Below, piece after piece: positions 25,495-33,650 of a stretch of DNA of 64,000 bases. A program made the translations under genes and the position numbers. The stretch comes from FEN-1219 sp963713355 (GTDB lineage: Bacteria > Pseudomonadota > Gammaproteobacteria > Steroidobacterales > Rariloculaceae). Location: positions 930,001 through 994,000 of the forward strand of contig CAVQLK010000006.1 of the NCBI GenBank assembly GCA_963713355.1. The letters run 5' to 3'. Position 1 is the first letter of the stretch. Each line of letters begins with the position of its first letter. The notes below the pieces were generated by a model. That model was not told the origin of the DNA, made no database searches, and worked only from the letters and a program-made list of their open reading frames with translations.

Positions 25495-27003
25495 ATGCAC
25501 CCGACAACCACGACGCTGCGCCCGGCGCTGCTCGCCGCCGCGCTGACCGCGATCTTGGCCGCGCCAGTTCCCGCCAACGCGCAGATCAACGACCGCATCC
25601 GCGGCACGCCGAGCGAAGCCAATCACTTCATCGAGACGCCGCGCGGTTGGCAGCACCCGAAGACCGCGTGGGGCGAGCCCGACATCCAGGCGCAGCTCAA
25701 CATGATGCAAGCGGCCGGCGTGCCGCTCGAGCGTTGCGCGAATAGCTATCGTGCCGCGCTTCCGCCGGGCGCCGCTGCGCCCACCGGCCCTGCGGGCGGC
25801 GTTGGCGCGCCGGCTCCTCCTTGCGACATGAACAAGAAGTGGCTCACGGAGGAGGAGTTCGAGCAGCGCATGGAGGCATTCCGCACGCGCGTCGACGCGA
25901 GCCGGCAATTCGCGGAGCAGGGCAACTTGGGCCGCGCGATGATGACGGGCCTCACGGATCCCAACATCCCGCAGCGGCAGACGAATCTCATCGTGAGCCC
26001 CGAGAACGGGTTGCTGCCGCCGCTGACGCCCGAGGGCAAGCGCCGCGCGCAGCTCGCGAAGAGCGACTGGGCGCTACCCGGCGAGACGATCGCATTCGAC
26101 GGCCCTGAGGATTTCGATAGCTGGGACCGCTGCATCACGCGCGGCATGCCGTCATCGATGATGCCGTATCGCTACAACGGCGGTTTCGCAATCCGCCAGG
26201 CGCCGGGCTATGTGATCTTCGAGCTCGAGATGATCCACGAGGCGCGCGTCATTCCGATGGACGGGCGCAAGCCGCTCGATCCCGCGGTCAAGCAATGGCT
26301 CGGCGAGTCGCGCGGCCGCTGGGAAGGCAACACGCTCGTCGTCGAGACGACGAACTATGAAGAAGGCGCGCCGTTGATCAACTTGGCCGTCGTCGGCTCG
26401 CCGCCGGGCAACCGCTTCCCGCACAGCGATCAGATGAAGACGACGGAGCGCATCGTGCGTTTGAACGACGACACGTGGCTGTACGAAATCACGACGGAGG
26501 ATCCCGTCATCCTCACGGGCCCGTTCACCGTGCGCTATCCGATGCGCCACGACGCGAGCTACTTCACGCCCGAGTACGCGTGCCACGAGGACAACACGAT
26601 CGTTCGTAACTACACGAACACCAGCCGGCACGAGCGCGCGAACCCGACGCCGGAGCCGCCGCAGCCGCCCGTGCAGGTCGGGCCGGGCGTCGCCGATGCC
26701 CTCGCGGGGCGCTGGGTCGGCCGGCCGCGCATCGCGACGATCGACGTCGACATCGAGCTCGAGTTCACGAAGAACGCGGACGGCACCGTCAACGGCAAGC
26801 TGATCGGCACGAACTTGGGGCGCATTGATCGGCCGCTGCGCGGCTTCACGATTGCGGAGCGGACCGTTTTCTTCACGCTGCCGAACGTCGACCCGTGGCG
26901 GTTCTCCGGCGAGATGGGAGACGGCACGATCACGGGCGTCGTCGCCAGCGCGCAGGGCGGCGTCCCGGTGACGTTCCGGAAGCAGACCGGCGGCAGCCGC
27001 TAA
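25495..27003 (+). CDS. Exported protein with MDGR/GRWEG core, lipocalin-like tail
   Basis: A 502-residue protein with signal peptide (LLAAALTAILAAPVPANA). Residues about 60-180 are a helical segment with PPGAAAPTGPAGG low complexity. The core region (about 210-370) contains VIPMDGRKPLD, ESRGRWEGNTLVVETTNY, MKTTERIVRLNDDTW and EDPVILTGPFTVRYPM. The same pattern occurs in the genes at 32393 and 46855, so this is the first of three paralogues in the window. After a Pro-rich linker (PTPEPPQPPVQVG) comes a 100-residue beta-rich tail starting GRWVGRP. The core is common in secreted proteins of soil bacteria and has no established function. It has a clear start but no operon partner. Confidence 0.7.
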   Translation: MHPTTTTLRPALLAAALTAILAAPVPANAQINDRIRGTPSEANHFIETPRGWQHPKTAWGEPDIQAQLNMMQAAGVPLERCANSYRAALPPGAAAPTGPAGGVGAPAPPCDMNKKWLTEEEFEQRMEAFRTRVDASRQFAEQGNLGRAMMTGLTDPNIPQRQTNLIVSPENGLLPPLTPEGKRRAQLAKSDWALPGETIAFDGPEDFDSWDRCITRGMPSSMMPYRYNGGFAIRQAPGYVIFELEMIHEARVIPMDGRKPLDPAVKQWLGESRGRWEGNTLVVETTNYEEGAPLINLAVVGSPPGNRFPHSDQMKTTERIVRLNDDTWLYEITTEDPVILTGPFTVRYPMRHDASYFTPEYACHEDNTIVRNYTNTSRHERANPTPEPPQPPVQVGPGVADALAGRWVGRPRIATIDVDIELEFTKNADGTVNGKLIGTNLGRIDRPLRGFTIAERTVFFTLPNVDPWRFSGEMGDGTITGVVASAQGGVPVTFRKQTGGSR

Positions 27004-27067
27004 GGCTAGGACAAATGCCGCTGTCGCGGCTCGCGGCGCCGGTGCTCCGGCGTCGTCCGCGAGAACG

Positions 27068-27505
27068 TCAGGCGGCCTCGGCTAGCCGTGCCTTCGACGC
27101 CTCGATCGCAGCGGGGCTGAACGATGCCTCATGGCGCAACACGAGCGCTTCGAAGGCCAGGTCTTCCAAGCCAAGATCGCGCAACGTCACGGTGCCGGGC
27201 TCTTCCACCGGCCGGCTCACGGCTCGCTGGATGGCTTCGATAATTCCGTAGCGCCGGACCGCTTGCCAAGTCGCAGTGGCGCGCGTCTTCTTGCCGTTCC
27301 GGCGAGTCAACAGCGCTTCATACGCATAGACGGCGGCCAGAGCTTCCGCCTCTACCGCGGACCCGGTCTCATGCGTGGACACTTGCAAGTCGATGGCTTT
27401 GCGTTGCGCCGCCAGCGCCAGCTCGGGGTGATTTCGAGCTCTCGCGTTTTTGGCGAAAATTTCGCACTCCGCCGGCGTTCTCAATCTCTCGACGCGATAA
27501 TCCAT
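27068..27505 (-). CDS. Hypothetical protein (helical, accessory-type)
   Basis: 145 residues starting MDYRVERLRTPAECEIFAKN. The protein is mostly helical, with LALAAQRKAIDLQV, EALAAVYAYEALLTRR and TWQAVRRYGIIEAIQRAVSR. I recall similar uncharacterised proteins widely scattered in proteobacterial accessory regions, with the same length and the MDYR(VI)ERLRTP start, but no function is known. It is the last of three leftward small genes (28252 to 27068), separated by 62 bases from the middle one. Confidence 0.65.
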   Translation of the reverse strand: MDYRVERLRTPAECEIFAKNARARNHPELALAAQRKAIDLQVSTHETGSAVEAEALAAVYAYEALLTRRNGKKTRATATWQAVRRYGIIEAIQRAVSRPVEEPGTVTLRDLGLEDLAFEALVLRHEASFSPAAIEASKARLAEAA

Positions 27506-27567
27506 GGCGTTACCTCTCGCGTGGTGCAAAAGCAGTTAGTGACATCAGCAGTAAGCGCCGGGCACCG

Positions 27568-27996
27568 TTACCGGACGCTACGCGCGAAAGCCGCCACGAC
27601 TTCGGGCGGTAAATTGCCGTTGCTCGTGCGCCGAAGCCCATCGGTCCGCACCTCATACATCGCGGACTCTCGGCCGCCCGCGCTCACGAGCTGCACGTAC
27701 TTGTTTCGACCGAAGCGGGCGACGCGGCACGCCCCTGTTTGTGGCACGAAGGCGTTCCTCTCCTTCGCGTGCTTCTCTATGACCGTATCCAACGCTTCGC
27801 GATCCTCGATGAACTCGACCGGCCTTTCCAGGCAACCTAGGTACTGCGCGAGCGCCAATAGGTTTGGATGAGATCGCGTGTGCCGTTTGCCTTCGCGAAG
27901 CGCGTAGACCTGCCTCGCGTCATGGCCGGCCGCGTCGTCCCAGCGGACGTCATACCCGGCGCGCCTGATCGTTCGTTCGATTTCCGTATCGGTCAT
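27568..27996 (-). CDS. Hypothetical protein
   Basis: 142 residues from the ATG complementary to 27994-27996 (MTDTEIERTIRRAGYDVRWD). No family is recognised. It has no signal peptide or membrane segment and is rich in Arg. Coding is supported by codon pattern and by the 7-base spacing to the upstream gene at 28004-28252. It is probably in a short operon of accessory genes. Confidence 0.55.
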   Translation of the reverse strand: MTDTEIERTIRRAGYDVRWDDAAGHDARQVYALREGKRHTRSHPNLLALAQYLGCLERPVEFIEDREALDTVIEKHAKERNAFVPQTGACRVARFGRNKYVQLVSAGGRESAMYEVRTDGLRRTSNGNLPPEVVAAFARSVR

Positions 27997-28003
27997 GCAC
28001 CTT

Positions 28004-28252
28004 CTACTTGAGACGGGGCGCGATGCCGATGCCAAGCATCGGAAGGTATTCGAATCCGTTGCCGCGAGACCACAGCAAGAGCGTATCGAGGCGCCAGAAC
28101 TCCTGCTTGTACGGCAACGCCGGCAACGCCGTCAGGCCGAGCTGCTCCGCGCGAGTGCGGCAATCTCCTACGCTGCGCATCCCAAGCTGCTCTGGTGTCA
28201 CCACCATCTGCCGGCTTTGCCACTCGGCTGTTGGGGGACGAGAATCAATCAT
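28004..28252 (-). CDS. Small hypothetical protein
   Basis: 82 residues starting MIDSRPPTAEWQSRQMVVTP, with a compact, soluble, moderately hydrophobic middle (LTALPALPYKQEFWRLDTLL). No family is recognised. It is placed first in the leftward trio 28252-27068. The spacer from 28253 to 28377 is AT-richer than the rest of the window and probably carries its promoter, but no clear -35/-10 pair is visible. Confidence 0.45.
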   Translation of the reverse strand: MIDSRPPTAEWQSRQMVVTPEQLGMRSVGDCRTRAEQLGLTALPALPYKQEFWRLDTLLLWSRGNGFEYLPMLGIGIAPRLK

Positions 28253-28377
28253 GGAGGCGCCTAGGTAGGGGGGTAGGCCTGTCAGTTTATGCCTAACTAG
28301 GGACGCGCGTGCTCATTTCTGAAAGCAAGGTGCGGTTCCTGGACATAAGGAGCGGTGCTCGAGGTTGGCGAGAGAGA

Positions 28378-28746
28378 TCAGTTGATTTGATAGATGCGAA
28401 CTTTTTGGTTCGTAGTTTCAACCTCGGTAAGGTTGGCCGCTTCCATGTTCACCATGACCATGAGCTCGGCAGGTCGCGCCGAGCGCCCGAGCAAGCGGTC
28501 GAATTCCGGCGCGTCGTAGACGTCGACGGCCGGTGGTGCATCGGCAACCAGCTCCGGCGGCGCATCGTCTGGCTGCCGCAGGAGCACGGCCGCCACGAGC
28601 GCGACCGCTGCGACTGCCGCAGCCGTTGCTAGCACGCGCGCACGAGACGCCGGCCGTGTCGCGGCAATTTCGTCGAGCCGCTGCGCGAACCGCTCGGCGC
28701 CGCCGGGCGGCGGATCGAGCTCTTTGAACAGCGCGTCAATATTCAT
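28378..28746 (-). CDS. Single-span membrane protein, candidate anti-sigma factor
   Basis: 122 residues, starting MNIDALFKELDPPPGGAERF. An N-terminal cytoplasmic segment of about 40 residues is followed by one membrane span (VLATAAAVAAVALVAAVLL) and a periplasmic tail. Its start overlaps the end of the ECF sigma gene by 11 bases. Small single-span proteins translated with an ECF sigma factor are usually anti-sigma factors. No ZAS zinc motif (HxxxCxxC) is present, so this assignment rests on position and topology. Confidence 0.65.
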   Translation of the reverse strand: MNIDALFKELDPPPGGAERFAQRLDEIAATRPASRARVLATAAAVAAVALVAAVLLRQPDDAPPELVADAPPAVDVYDAPEFDRLLGRSARPAELMVMVNMEAANLTEVETTNQKVRIYQIN

Positions 28747-29242
28747 GCGAGACCACTCCTTTGACTTCGAGCCGCTCGCGCAACAATGCGAGCGCGCGCG
28801 TCCTGCGCGAGCCGACGGTGCCTTCGGCGATGCCGAGCGCCGTTGCGATTTCAGGATACGTCATGCCGGCGAGCTCCGTCAGCAGCAGCACGTCGCGCAT
28901 CATCGTCGGAAGCGCATCGAGCGCGTCCTTGACGGGTTTCGAGAGAGCGTCGGTCGAGGCGCCTTCGTCGGCGACGTCGTCGAGCTCTGCGACGCCGACC
29001 ATGCGCCAGACGCGAGTGCGGCGGCGTCGGTTGCTCGCGAGATTCAGCGCCGTGCGAAACAGCAGCGCCTTGAAACTGTCGGCGCGAATGTCGTCCTTGC
29101 GGCGCCAGCAGCGCAAGAAAGCGTCCTGCACGACGTCCTGGCTTTCCGTGGCGTCCCAGATCACACGATAGACGACGTTGTAGAGAGGCTTCTCCAAGCG
29201 CCGGTAGACGTCGATCCACTGCGCTTTATCGACGCTCGTCAT
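28736..29242 (-). CDS. ECF-type RNA polymerase sigma factor
   Basis: 168 residues, starting MTSVDKAQWIDVYRRLEKPL. Region 2 is visible in VIWDATESQDVVQDAFLRCW (the -10 recognition helix neighbourhood) and FKALLFRTALNLASNRRRR. Region 4 is in LDALPTMMRDVLLLTELAGM and YPEIATALGIAEGTVGSRRT (helix-turn-helix for the -35 element). Size and layout are typical of a small ECF sigma factor. It is followed with overlap by a candidate anti-sigma gene and preceded 25 bases upstream by a secreted protein gene, possibly its signal input or target. Confidence 0.9.
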   Translation of the reverse strand: MTSVDKAQWIDVYRRLEKPLYNVVYRVIWDATESQDVVQDAFLRCWRRKDDIRADSFKALLFRTALNLASNRRRRTRVWRMVGVAELDDVADEGASTDALSKPVKDALDALPTMMRDVLLLTELAGMTYPEIATALGIAEGTVGSRRTRALALLRERLEVKGVVSHEY

Positions 29243-29267
29243 GTCGGGCTCCCGCCGACGAGCGCTG

Positions 29268-29981
29268 CTATTCCTCGGCCCAGTGCACGATGTAGAACAC
29301 GGCACCCTCGAGCCCGCGCTCTTGAACCTGGCCTTCGCCGAGAACGACGAACTCGCCCCGCCGCAAGGTCGTGCGTAAGCGCAGCTCGCCGACGTTGAAG
29401 GGCCCTATCATCGGCGGCGGAGAAACGGTGCTCAATTCCATTGAAATCTCCGCGTTGAGCGTGTCGCCTTGAACGTGCGCGGTTTGCCCGACGCTCAGTG
29501 TCGTCCCCTCGACCTCGCCGTACTGACCTGAGTTTGTCGCGACCGCGGCGGTGCCGAGGACACGGAACGTCAGGTCGCCATGGAGCCGTCTGAGCTCGCT
29601 GAGGACGTCGTTGAGCGCGGCCGGCGGCCGTGCGCCGATCGTGTCCGACGTGCCTTCTTGCGCGCGCGTCCCAAGCACGCCCCAATAGCGTAACGCCGCG
29701 CGTGGAGCCATAGCGACGGACCGAGTACGGATCGCCTGCAGGACCTGCTCGACCTGGGCGAGTGTTTCGGCGTCAGCGTTGACCAGGATCTGGCCAGACG
29801 GCAGGAGCTGCACGCGGCCGTTAGCCTTCATGATTACGCCTTCAGGGATCAACACGTCTTTGAGTGCAGCGAAGACTTCTTGCTGGTACTGCGGATCGAC
29901 GTCGAAGGTCTTGAGGTCCGCCCAAGCATTGCTCGAGAACAGCAAGGGCAGGGCAATCGCGGTCAGTCGGAAACGCGTCAT
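29268..29981 (-). CDS. Exported protein with secretin N-domain-like segment
   Basis: 237 residues with a signal peptide (LTAIALPLLFSSNAWAD). Residues 25-90 (FDVDPQYQQEVFAALKDVLI, then GRVQLLPSGQILVNADAETL, AQVEQVLQAIRT) have the betaalphabetabeta pattern of secretin N0/N1 domains (STN/NolW). A further segment (NDVLSELRRLHGDLTFRVLG) repeats the pattern, with a beta-rich end. There is no secretin gate domain, so it is not itself a secretin. It may bind a periplasmic ligand or partner. It lies 20 bases downstream of the sirtuin gene and 25 bases upstream of the ECF sigma gene. Confidence 0.6.
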   Translation of the reverse strand: MTRFRLTAIALPLLFSSNAWADLKTFDVDPQYQQEVFAALKDVLIPEGVIMKANGRVQLLPSGQILVNADAETLAQVEQVLQAIRTRSVAMAPRAALRYWGVLGTRAQEGTSDTIGARPPAALNDVLSELRRLHGDLTFRVLGTAAVATNSGQYGEVEGTTLSVGQTAHVQGDTLNAEISMELSTVSPPPMIGPFNVGELRLRTTLRRGEFVVLGEGQVQERGLEGAVFYIVHWAEE

Positions 29982-30001
29982 CTGAGTCCCCTCGTGTGTG
30001 G

Positions 30002-30850
30002 CTACCTATATATACACGCGAGCAGCTCATTCCCTTCCCTCGGCGCGTGCAGGAACGACAGGGCGTCCGCGCAGCGTTCGATGACCTTTAGCGTCAGCAG
30101 GTCGTCGGCACGCGTGGTTCCAAGGTTCACGGCCGCGATCGGCTTCCCGGCGTCGGCCATGGCCTTCGCGAAGCGGTAGCCCGAGTAGACCATCAGCGAC
30201 GAGCCGACGACGAGCATTGCATCGGCTTTGTCGACGGCTGCGAACGCGCGCTGCACGCGCTCCGCCGGCACGCGCTCGCCGAAGAACACGACGTCGGGCT
30301 TCAGCAATCCGCCGCAAGCGTCGCACGCAGGCACATCGAACGCCTCGAAATCGACGCCCTCGAGCGCGGCGTCGCCGTCCGGCGCTTCGACGGCATCGAG
30401 CGCGCCAAAACCGGGATTGCGCTCGACGAGGTGGGCTTGAACCTGCTCTCGCGGCACGCGCCGCTCGCAGGAGAGGCAGCGCACGGCGTCGGCGCGTCCA
30501 TGCAGGTCGATGACGTTGCGGCTGCCGGCCGCCTGGTGCAGCCCGTCGACGTTCTGCGTCACGAGCTGGACAATGCGGCCCTGCGATTCGAGCGCCGCGA
30601 GCGCGAGATGCGCATCGTTCGGTTGCGCCGCGCGCATGCGTCTCCAGCCGATCAAGCCGCGCGCCCAGTACCGCTTGCGCGAACGCTCGTGCGCGACGAA
30701 GTCCTGCAACATGATCGGCCGGCCGCGCTTCCATTCGCCGTCCGCGTCGCGGTAGTCCGGAATGCCGGAGGCCGTGCTGCAGCCCGCGCCCGTCAGCACG
30801 AACAGCCTCTCGTGGCGCTCGATGAACTCGCGAAGTGCGTTCGCGGTCAT
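30002..30850 (-). CDS. Sir2-family NAD-dependent protein deacylase
   Basis: 282 residues. Sirtuin motifs are complete: the NAD-binding FVLTGAGCSTASGIPDYRD, QLVTQNVDGLHQAAGSRNVI, catalytic His in DLHGRAD, the zinc site CLSC near 129 and CDAC near 176, and LKPDVVFFGERVP, MLVVGSSLMVYSGY and AAVNLG. The enzyme removes acyl groups from lysine using NAD+. Length and the long insert between Cys pairs fit the class II (SIRT4-like) group common in proteobacteria, rather than E. coli CobB. It lies 10 bases downstream of the hydrolase gene in the same direction. Confidence 0.92.
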   Translation of the reverse strand: MTANALREFIERHERLFVLTGAGCSTASGIPDYRDADGEWKRGRPIMLQDFVAHERSRKRYWARGLIGWRRMRAAQPNDAHLALAALESQGRIVQLVTQNVDGLHQAAGSRNVIDLHGRADAVRCLSCERRVPREQVQAHLVERNPGFGALDAVEAPDGDAALEGVDFEAFDVPACDACGGLLKPDVVFFGERVPAERVQRAFAAVDKADAMLVVGSSLMVYSGYRFAKAMADAGKPIAAVNLGTTRADDLLTLKVIERCADALSFLHAPREGNELLACIYR

Positions 30851-30860
30851 CGCGCGCTAT

Positions 30861-31865
30861 TCATGCCTTCCCGGACAAGAACGCGCGCAACTCGGCGGCC
30901 GTCTCCGTCGGGTGCGACTCCTGGAACGAATGCCCGCCCGGCATTTCTCTGCCGGAAACGCGCGCCGCGCGCTCACCCCAGATCGCGAGCGCGTCGTAGC
31001 GCCGCGCAACGGAGCCGCGCTCGCCCCAGAGCACGAGCAGCCTGCACGCGACTTTCTTCGCAAGATCGGCCTCGTCGTGAACGAGATCGATCGAGGCCGC
31101 GGCGCGGTAGTCCTCGCACATCGCGTGCAGCGTGCCGGGAATCCGAAACACGCGCCGGTATTCGTCGCCGAGAGTCTGGTCCTCGCGGCCGACGAACAAA
31201 TCGAGGCTGTTCGAGATCACGGTCTCGGGAAACGGCGCGGGACGCGCGAAGAAGAACCAATGGTAGGCGCTCTCCGCGAACGCCTTGTCGACGCGCGAGA
31301 ATAAATAATGAGTTGGAATGATGTCGAGCACCGCGGCCCGCTCGATCTTTTCCGGGTGATCGAGCGCCATGCGATGCGTGACGCGTCCGCCGCGGTCGTG
31401 CCCGAACACGCTGAAGCGCTCGAAGCCGAAGTGCCGCATGACCTCGACTTGATCGAGAGCCATCGCGCGCTTCGAGTACAGCTTGTGCTCGGCATCGCCC
31501 TCGATCTTGCCGCTATCGCCGTAACCGCGCAGGTCCGCGGCGACGACGGTGTAGTCGCGTGCGAGATTGCGCGCGACGCCGGCCCACGAGACGCGGCTCT
31601 GCGGCGCGCCGTGCAAGAGCAGCACGGGCGGCCCGCTGCCGCCGATCACCGCGTGAATGACGGCGCCCGAAGTGCGGACCTTCTCGGTGCGAAAACCGGT
31701 AAAGAATTGCGCGTCGACGGCGAGCGCTTGCTGCTCGGTTTGGGCGTCGACGGGCGCTTGCCGAGCGAGCGCGACGCCCGCGACGAGTGCCGCGGCACCT
31801 CGCAGCAAGTCGCGCCGGTCCAGTACGCTCTCGGTTTCTGTCGAGTGTGTCTCGAGCATCGTCAT
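30861..31865 (-). CDS. Tat-exported alpha/beta hydrolase with Asp nucleophile (haloacetate dehalogenase-like)
   Basis: 334 residues. The N-terminus has a twin-arginine signal (VLDRRDLLRGAAALVAGVAL). The hydrolase core shows VLLLHGAPQSRVSW, VVAADLRGYGDSG, and the nucleophile elbow VFGHDRGGRVTHRMALDHPE with Asp157 in place of Ser. This GHDRG-x-R pattern is that of fluoroacetate/haloacetate dehalogenases and some epoxide hydrolases. The base His is in MPGGHSFQESHPTETA. Activity on halogenated acids is inferred, and periplasmic location via Tat is unusual for that group. It is the first gene of a leftward run through the sirtuin and ECF genes. Confidence 0.82.
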   Translation of the reverse strand: MTMLETHSTETESVLDRRDLLRGAAALVAGVALARQAPVDAQTEQQALAVDAQFFTGFRTEKVRTSGAVIHAVIGGSGPPVLLLHGAPQSRVSWAGVARNLARDYTVVAADLRGYGDSGKIEGDAEHKLYSKRAMALDQVEVMRHFGFERFSVFGHDRGGRVTHRMALDHPEKIERAAVLDIIPTHYLFSRVDKAFAESAYHWFFFARPAPFPETVISNSLDLFVGREDQTLGDEYRRVFRIPGTLHAMCEDYRAAASIDLVHDEADLAKKVACRLLVLWGERGSVARRYDALAIWGERAARVSGREMPGGHSFQESHPTETAAELRAFLSGKA

Positions 31866-31984
31866 GCCTCAGCGTCGTTGTCGCGGTCATCGTAGCGCGA
31901 TTGGCCCGCTCGAGCGTCGCTGTGGACCGCGCGTGGGTTTGTGCCGCACAATCTCGCGTCAAGATGCGCGCCTGGAGAAGCTCG

Positions 31985-32383
31985 ATGCGAACCCAGCTTG
32001 CGTTCGCCGCCACGATGGTTCTCATGACCGTAGCCCAACCGCTCGGCGCGCATCATTCGTTCGCCGCCGAGTTCGACGCGGCGAAACCGTTCACCCTCAC
32101 GGGCGCCGTGACGAAAGTAGCGTGGGCGAATCCGCACGTCTGGTTCTACATCGACGTTGTCGATGCCGAGACCAAGAAAGTCACCAATTGGGCCTTGGAG
32201 TTCAACAGCCCCAATGCCCTCATGCGGGCCGGTTGGAAGCGCGACACTCTGAAGCTCGGAGACGTGATCACGGTCGAGGGAAGTCTCGCGAAGGACGGTT
32301 CGCCGACGGGCAACGCGCGCTCTGTCGTGAGCTCGACAGGGCAGCGGCTATTCGCCGGATCGAGCGAGGACACGACGCCGTAG
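31985..32383 (+). CDS. DUF6152 exported protein
   Basis: 132 residues from the ATG at 31985. A signal peptide ends near PLGAHHS. The mature protein has the DUF6152 features: HHSFAAEFDAAKPFTLTGAV, TKVAWANPHVWFYIDVVD, WALEFNSPNALMRAGWKR and LKLGDVITVEGSLAKDGS. It is a small OB-fold-like beta-barrel predicted to be periplasmic, with an N-terminal HH motif that may bind metal. A DUF6152 domain is fused to the N-terminus of the 46855-47940 protein, and this stand-alone copy is convergent (9-base gap) with another member of the same secreted family. Confidence 0.8.
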   Translation: MRTQLAFAATMVLMTVAQPLGAHHSFAAEFDAAKPFTLTGAVTKVAWANPHVWFYIDVVDAETKKVTNWALEFNSPNALMRAGWKRDTLKLGDVITVEGSLAKDGSPTGNARSVVSSTGQRLFAGSSEDTTP

Positions 32384-32392
32384 CAGCCGGGC

Positions 32393-33442
32393 CTACGGGC
32401 TACTTGCGCGATCGAATCGGTAGTCGCCCGAGACGTGCTTGTCCCACAGGTATGTCGGCACGCCGCGGCTGTCCATGACGAAATCGATCGCGAGCCCGCC
32501 GTTGACGAAGACGGTCTCCGACTGTGGCTGTAGCCGTGTTTGACCGAGGAACAGCGCGCCGTCGGCCAACCTGATCTCGAAGACTCGTGCGGCCGCCGCT
32601 CCTTGCCAGAACGGCGGCCGCTCCGTGTACGTACCCGCATACTTCGCGAGGGTGTCCGCGGCGATCGCGATTTCGGATTGCTGTGCGTCCGAGCGCGTGC
32701 CGACCCAATGCTCGTGGAACGTCTTGTTCTCGGCGCAGACGTACTCGAGCAGCTCCGTGTCTGCGGCGAGCCGCGCCTCGATTGTGGCTTTCCAAGGCGC
32801 CGTGTACAACGCGGGATCGTGAAGCTCGACCTCGAGCGTGAGGCGGCCGAAGTCGGGGCGCCGGTAGCGCTCGACGGTGCGCAGCGCCTCCGTGTGAGGG
32901 TGGCCGCCGTCGAGCCAGGTCCGATCGTTGAAGCCGGCGCTCTCGACGACGAGCGTGTCTCCTTCCCAGCGCCCGACCGAATATCCCATCCAATTGGGAT
33001 TCGCGTCCGTCTCGAGCGCGCGCCCGTCCATGAAGACCTGCCGGTAGGTCAGATCGGCGTTGAGGATCACGATCAACGAAGGCGTCTGGATCAGCTTGCT
33101 CATCGCCCAGTTCAGGTCGGGGCCGCGTGCGTAGAGATAGCCGGGGCCTTCGGGCAGACATTGCGCCCGCATGTGGTCCTTGAAGAAGTTCTCCGCGCGC
33201 GGCCGCACGATCGCGTCGACCGCCGCCGGATCGACCGGCGTGAAGCTCGTGTTCGTGCGCGACGTTCTCGTCCACAACCCCGAGAGATCCGGCTTGCCGT
33301 CGGCCGTACGCGGCGCGGGACCCGCGAGATTCGGCTTGCCGTCGGCGGTGCGCGGGATCCCCGGAGTGGGGTGATCCAACCACTGAGCCGCGACGGGCGA
33401 AGTCGCGGCGGACAACAGGATCGCCAATACGACGGTCTTCAT
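32393..33442 (-). CDS. Exported protein with MDGR/GRWEG core (second paralogue)
   Basis: 349 residues with signal peptide (VVLAILLSAATSPVAAQ). Right after it are two tandem 15-residue units, PRTADGKPNLAG and PRTADGKPDLSG, ending LSGLWTR, encoded by a 45-base direct repeat at about 33286-33360. The core contains YRQVFMDGRALE, YSVGRWEGDTLVVESAGF, LRTVERYRRPD and DPALYTAPWKATI, matching the 25495 and 46855 genes. The last 90 residues form a beta-rich domain with KYAGTYTERP and LWDKHVSGDYRF, like DUF3471-type tails. Function is unknown; the TADGKPDLSGxW start is widespread in secreted proteins of soil bacteria. Confidence 0.72.
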   Translation of the reverse strand: MKTVVLAILLSAATSPVAAQWLDHPTPGIPRTADGKPNLAGPAPRTADGKPDLSGLWTRTSRTNTSFTPVDPAAVDAIVRPRAENFFKDHMRAQCLPEGPGYLYARGPDLNWAMSKLIQTPSLIVILNADLTYRQVFMDGRALETDANPNWMGYSVGRWEGDTLVVESAGFNDRTWLDGGHPHTEALRTVERYRRPDFGRLTLEVELHDPALYTAPWKATIEARLAADTELLEYVCAENKTFHEHWVGTRSDAQQSEIAIAADTLAKYAGTYTERPPFWQGAAAARVFEIRLADGALFLGQTRLQPQSETVFVNGGLAIDFVMDSRGVPTYLWDKHVSGDYRFDRASSP

Positions 33443-33650
33443 GTTTTTCGCTCCTGCGCGCAGCGATTTCGTGACCGGAGGCGTTGCGCAGGTAGCGTAC
33501 ATCGCTGCTGATGAGCAAGTCGAGCCGCGTAAGAATTCCCCCGGAGACGTCGCAAGCTGCTTCCTTAGCGAAGCCGTCATTGCTGTATCTGCTTGCGTTG
33601 CCGTGAGCTATTCTCGAGCGCCGTCGCGCCCAAGAAATCGAGGTCATTCA

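Noticed and set aside
33443..33650. Extension of the solute-binding gene to an upstream ATG at 33441.
   Set aside because: The extra 70 residues are unlike a signal peptide and overlap the divergent gene's start; the GTG at 33651 gives a clean lipobox leader.
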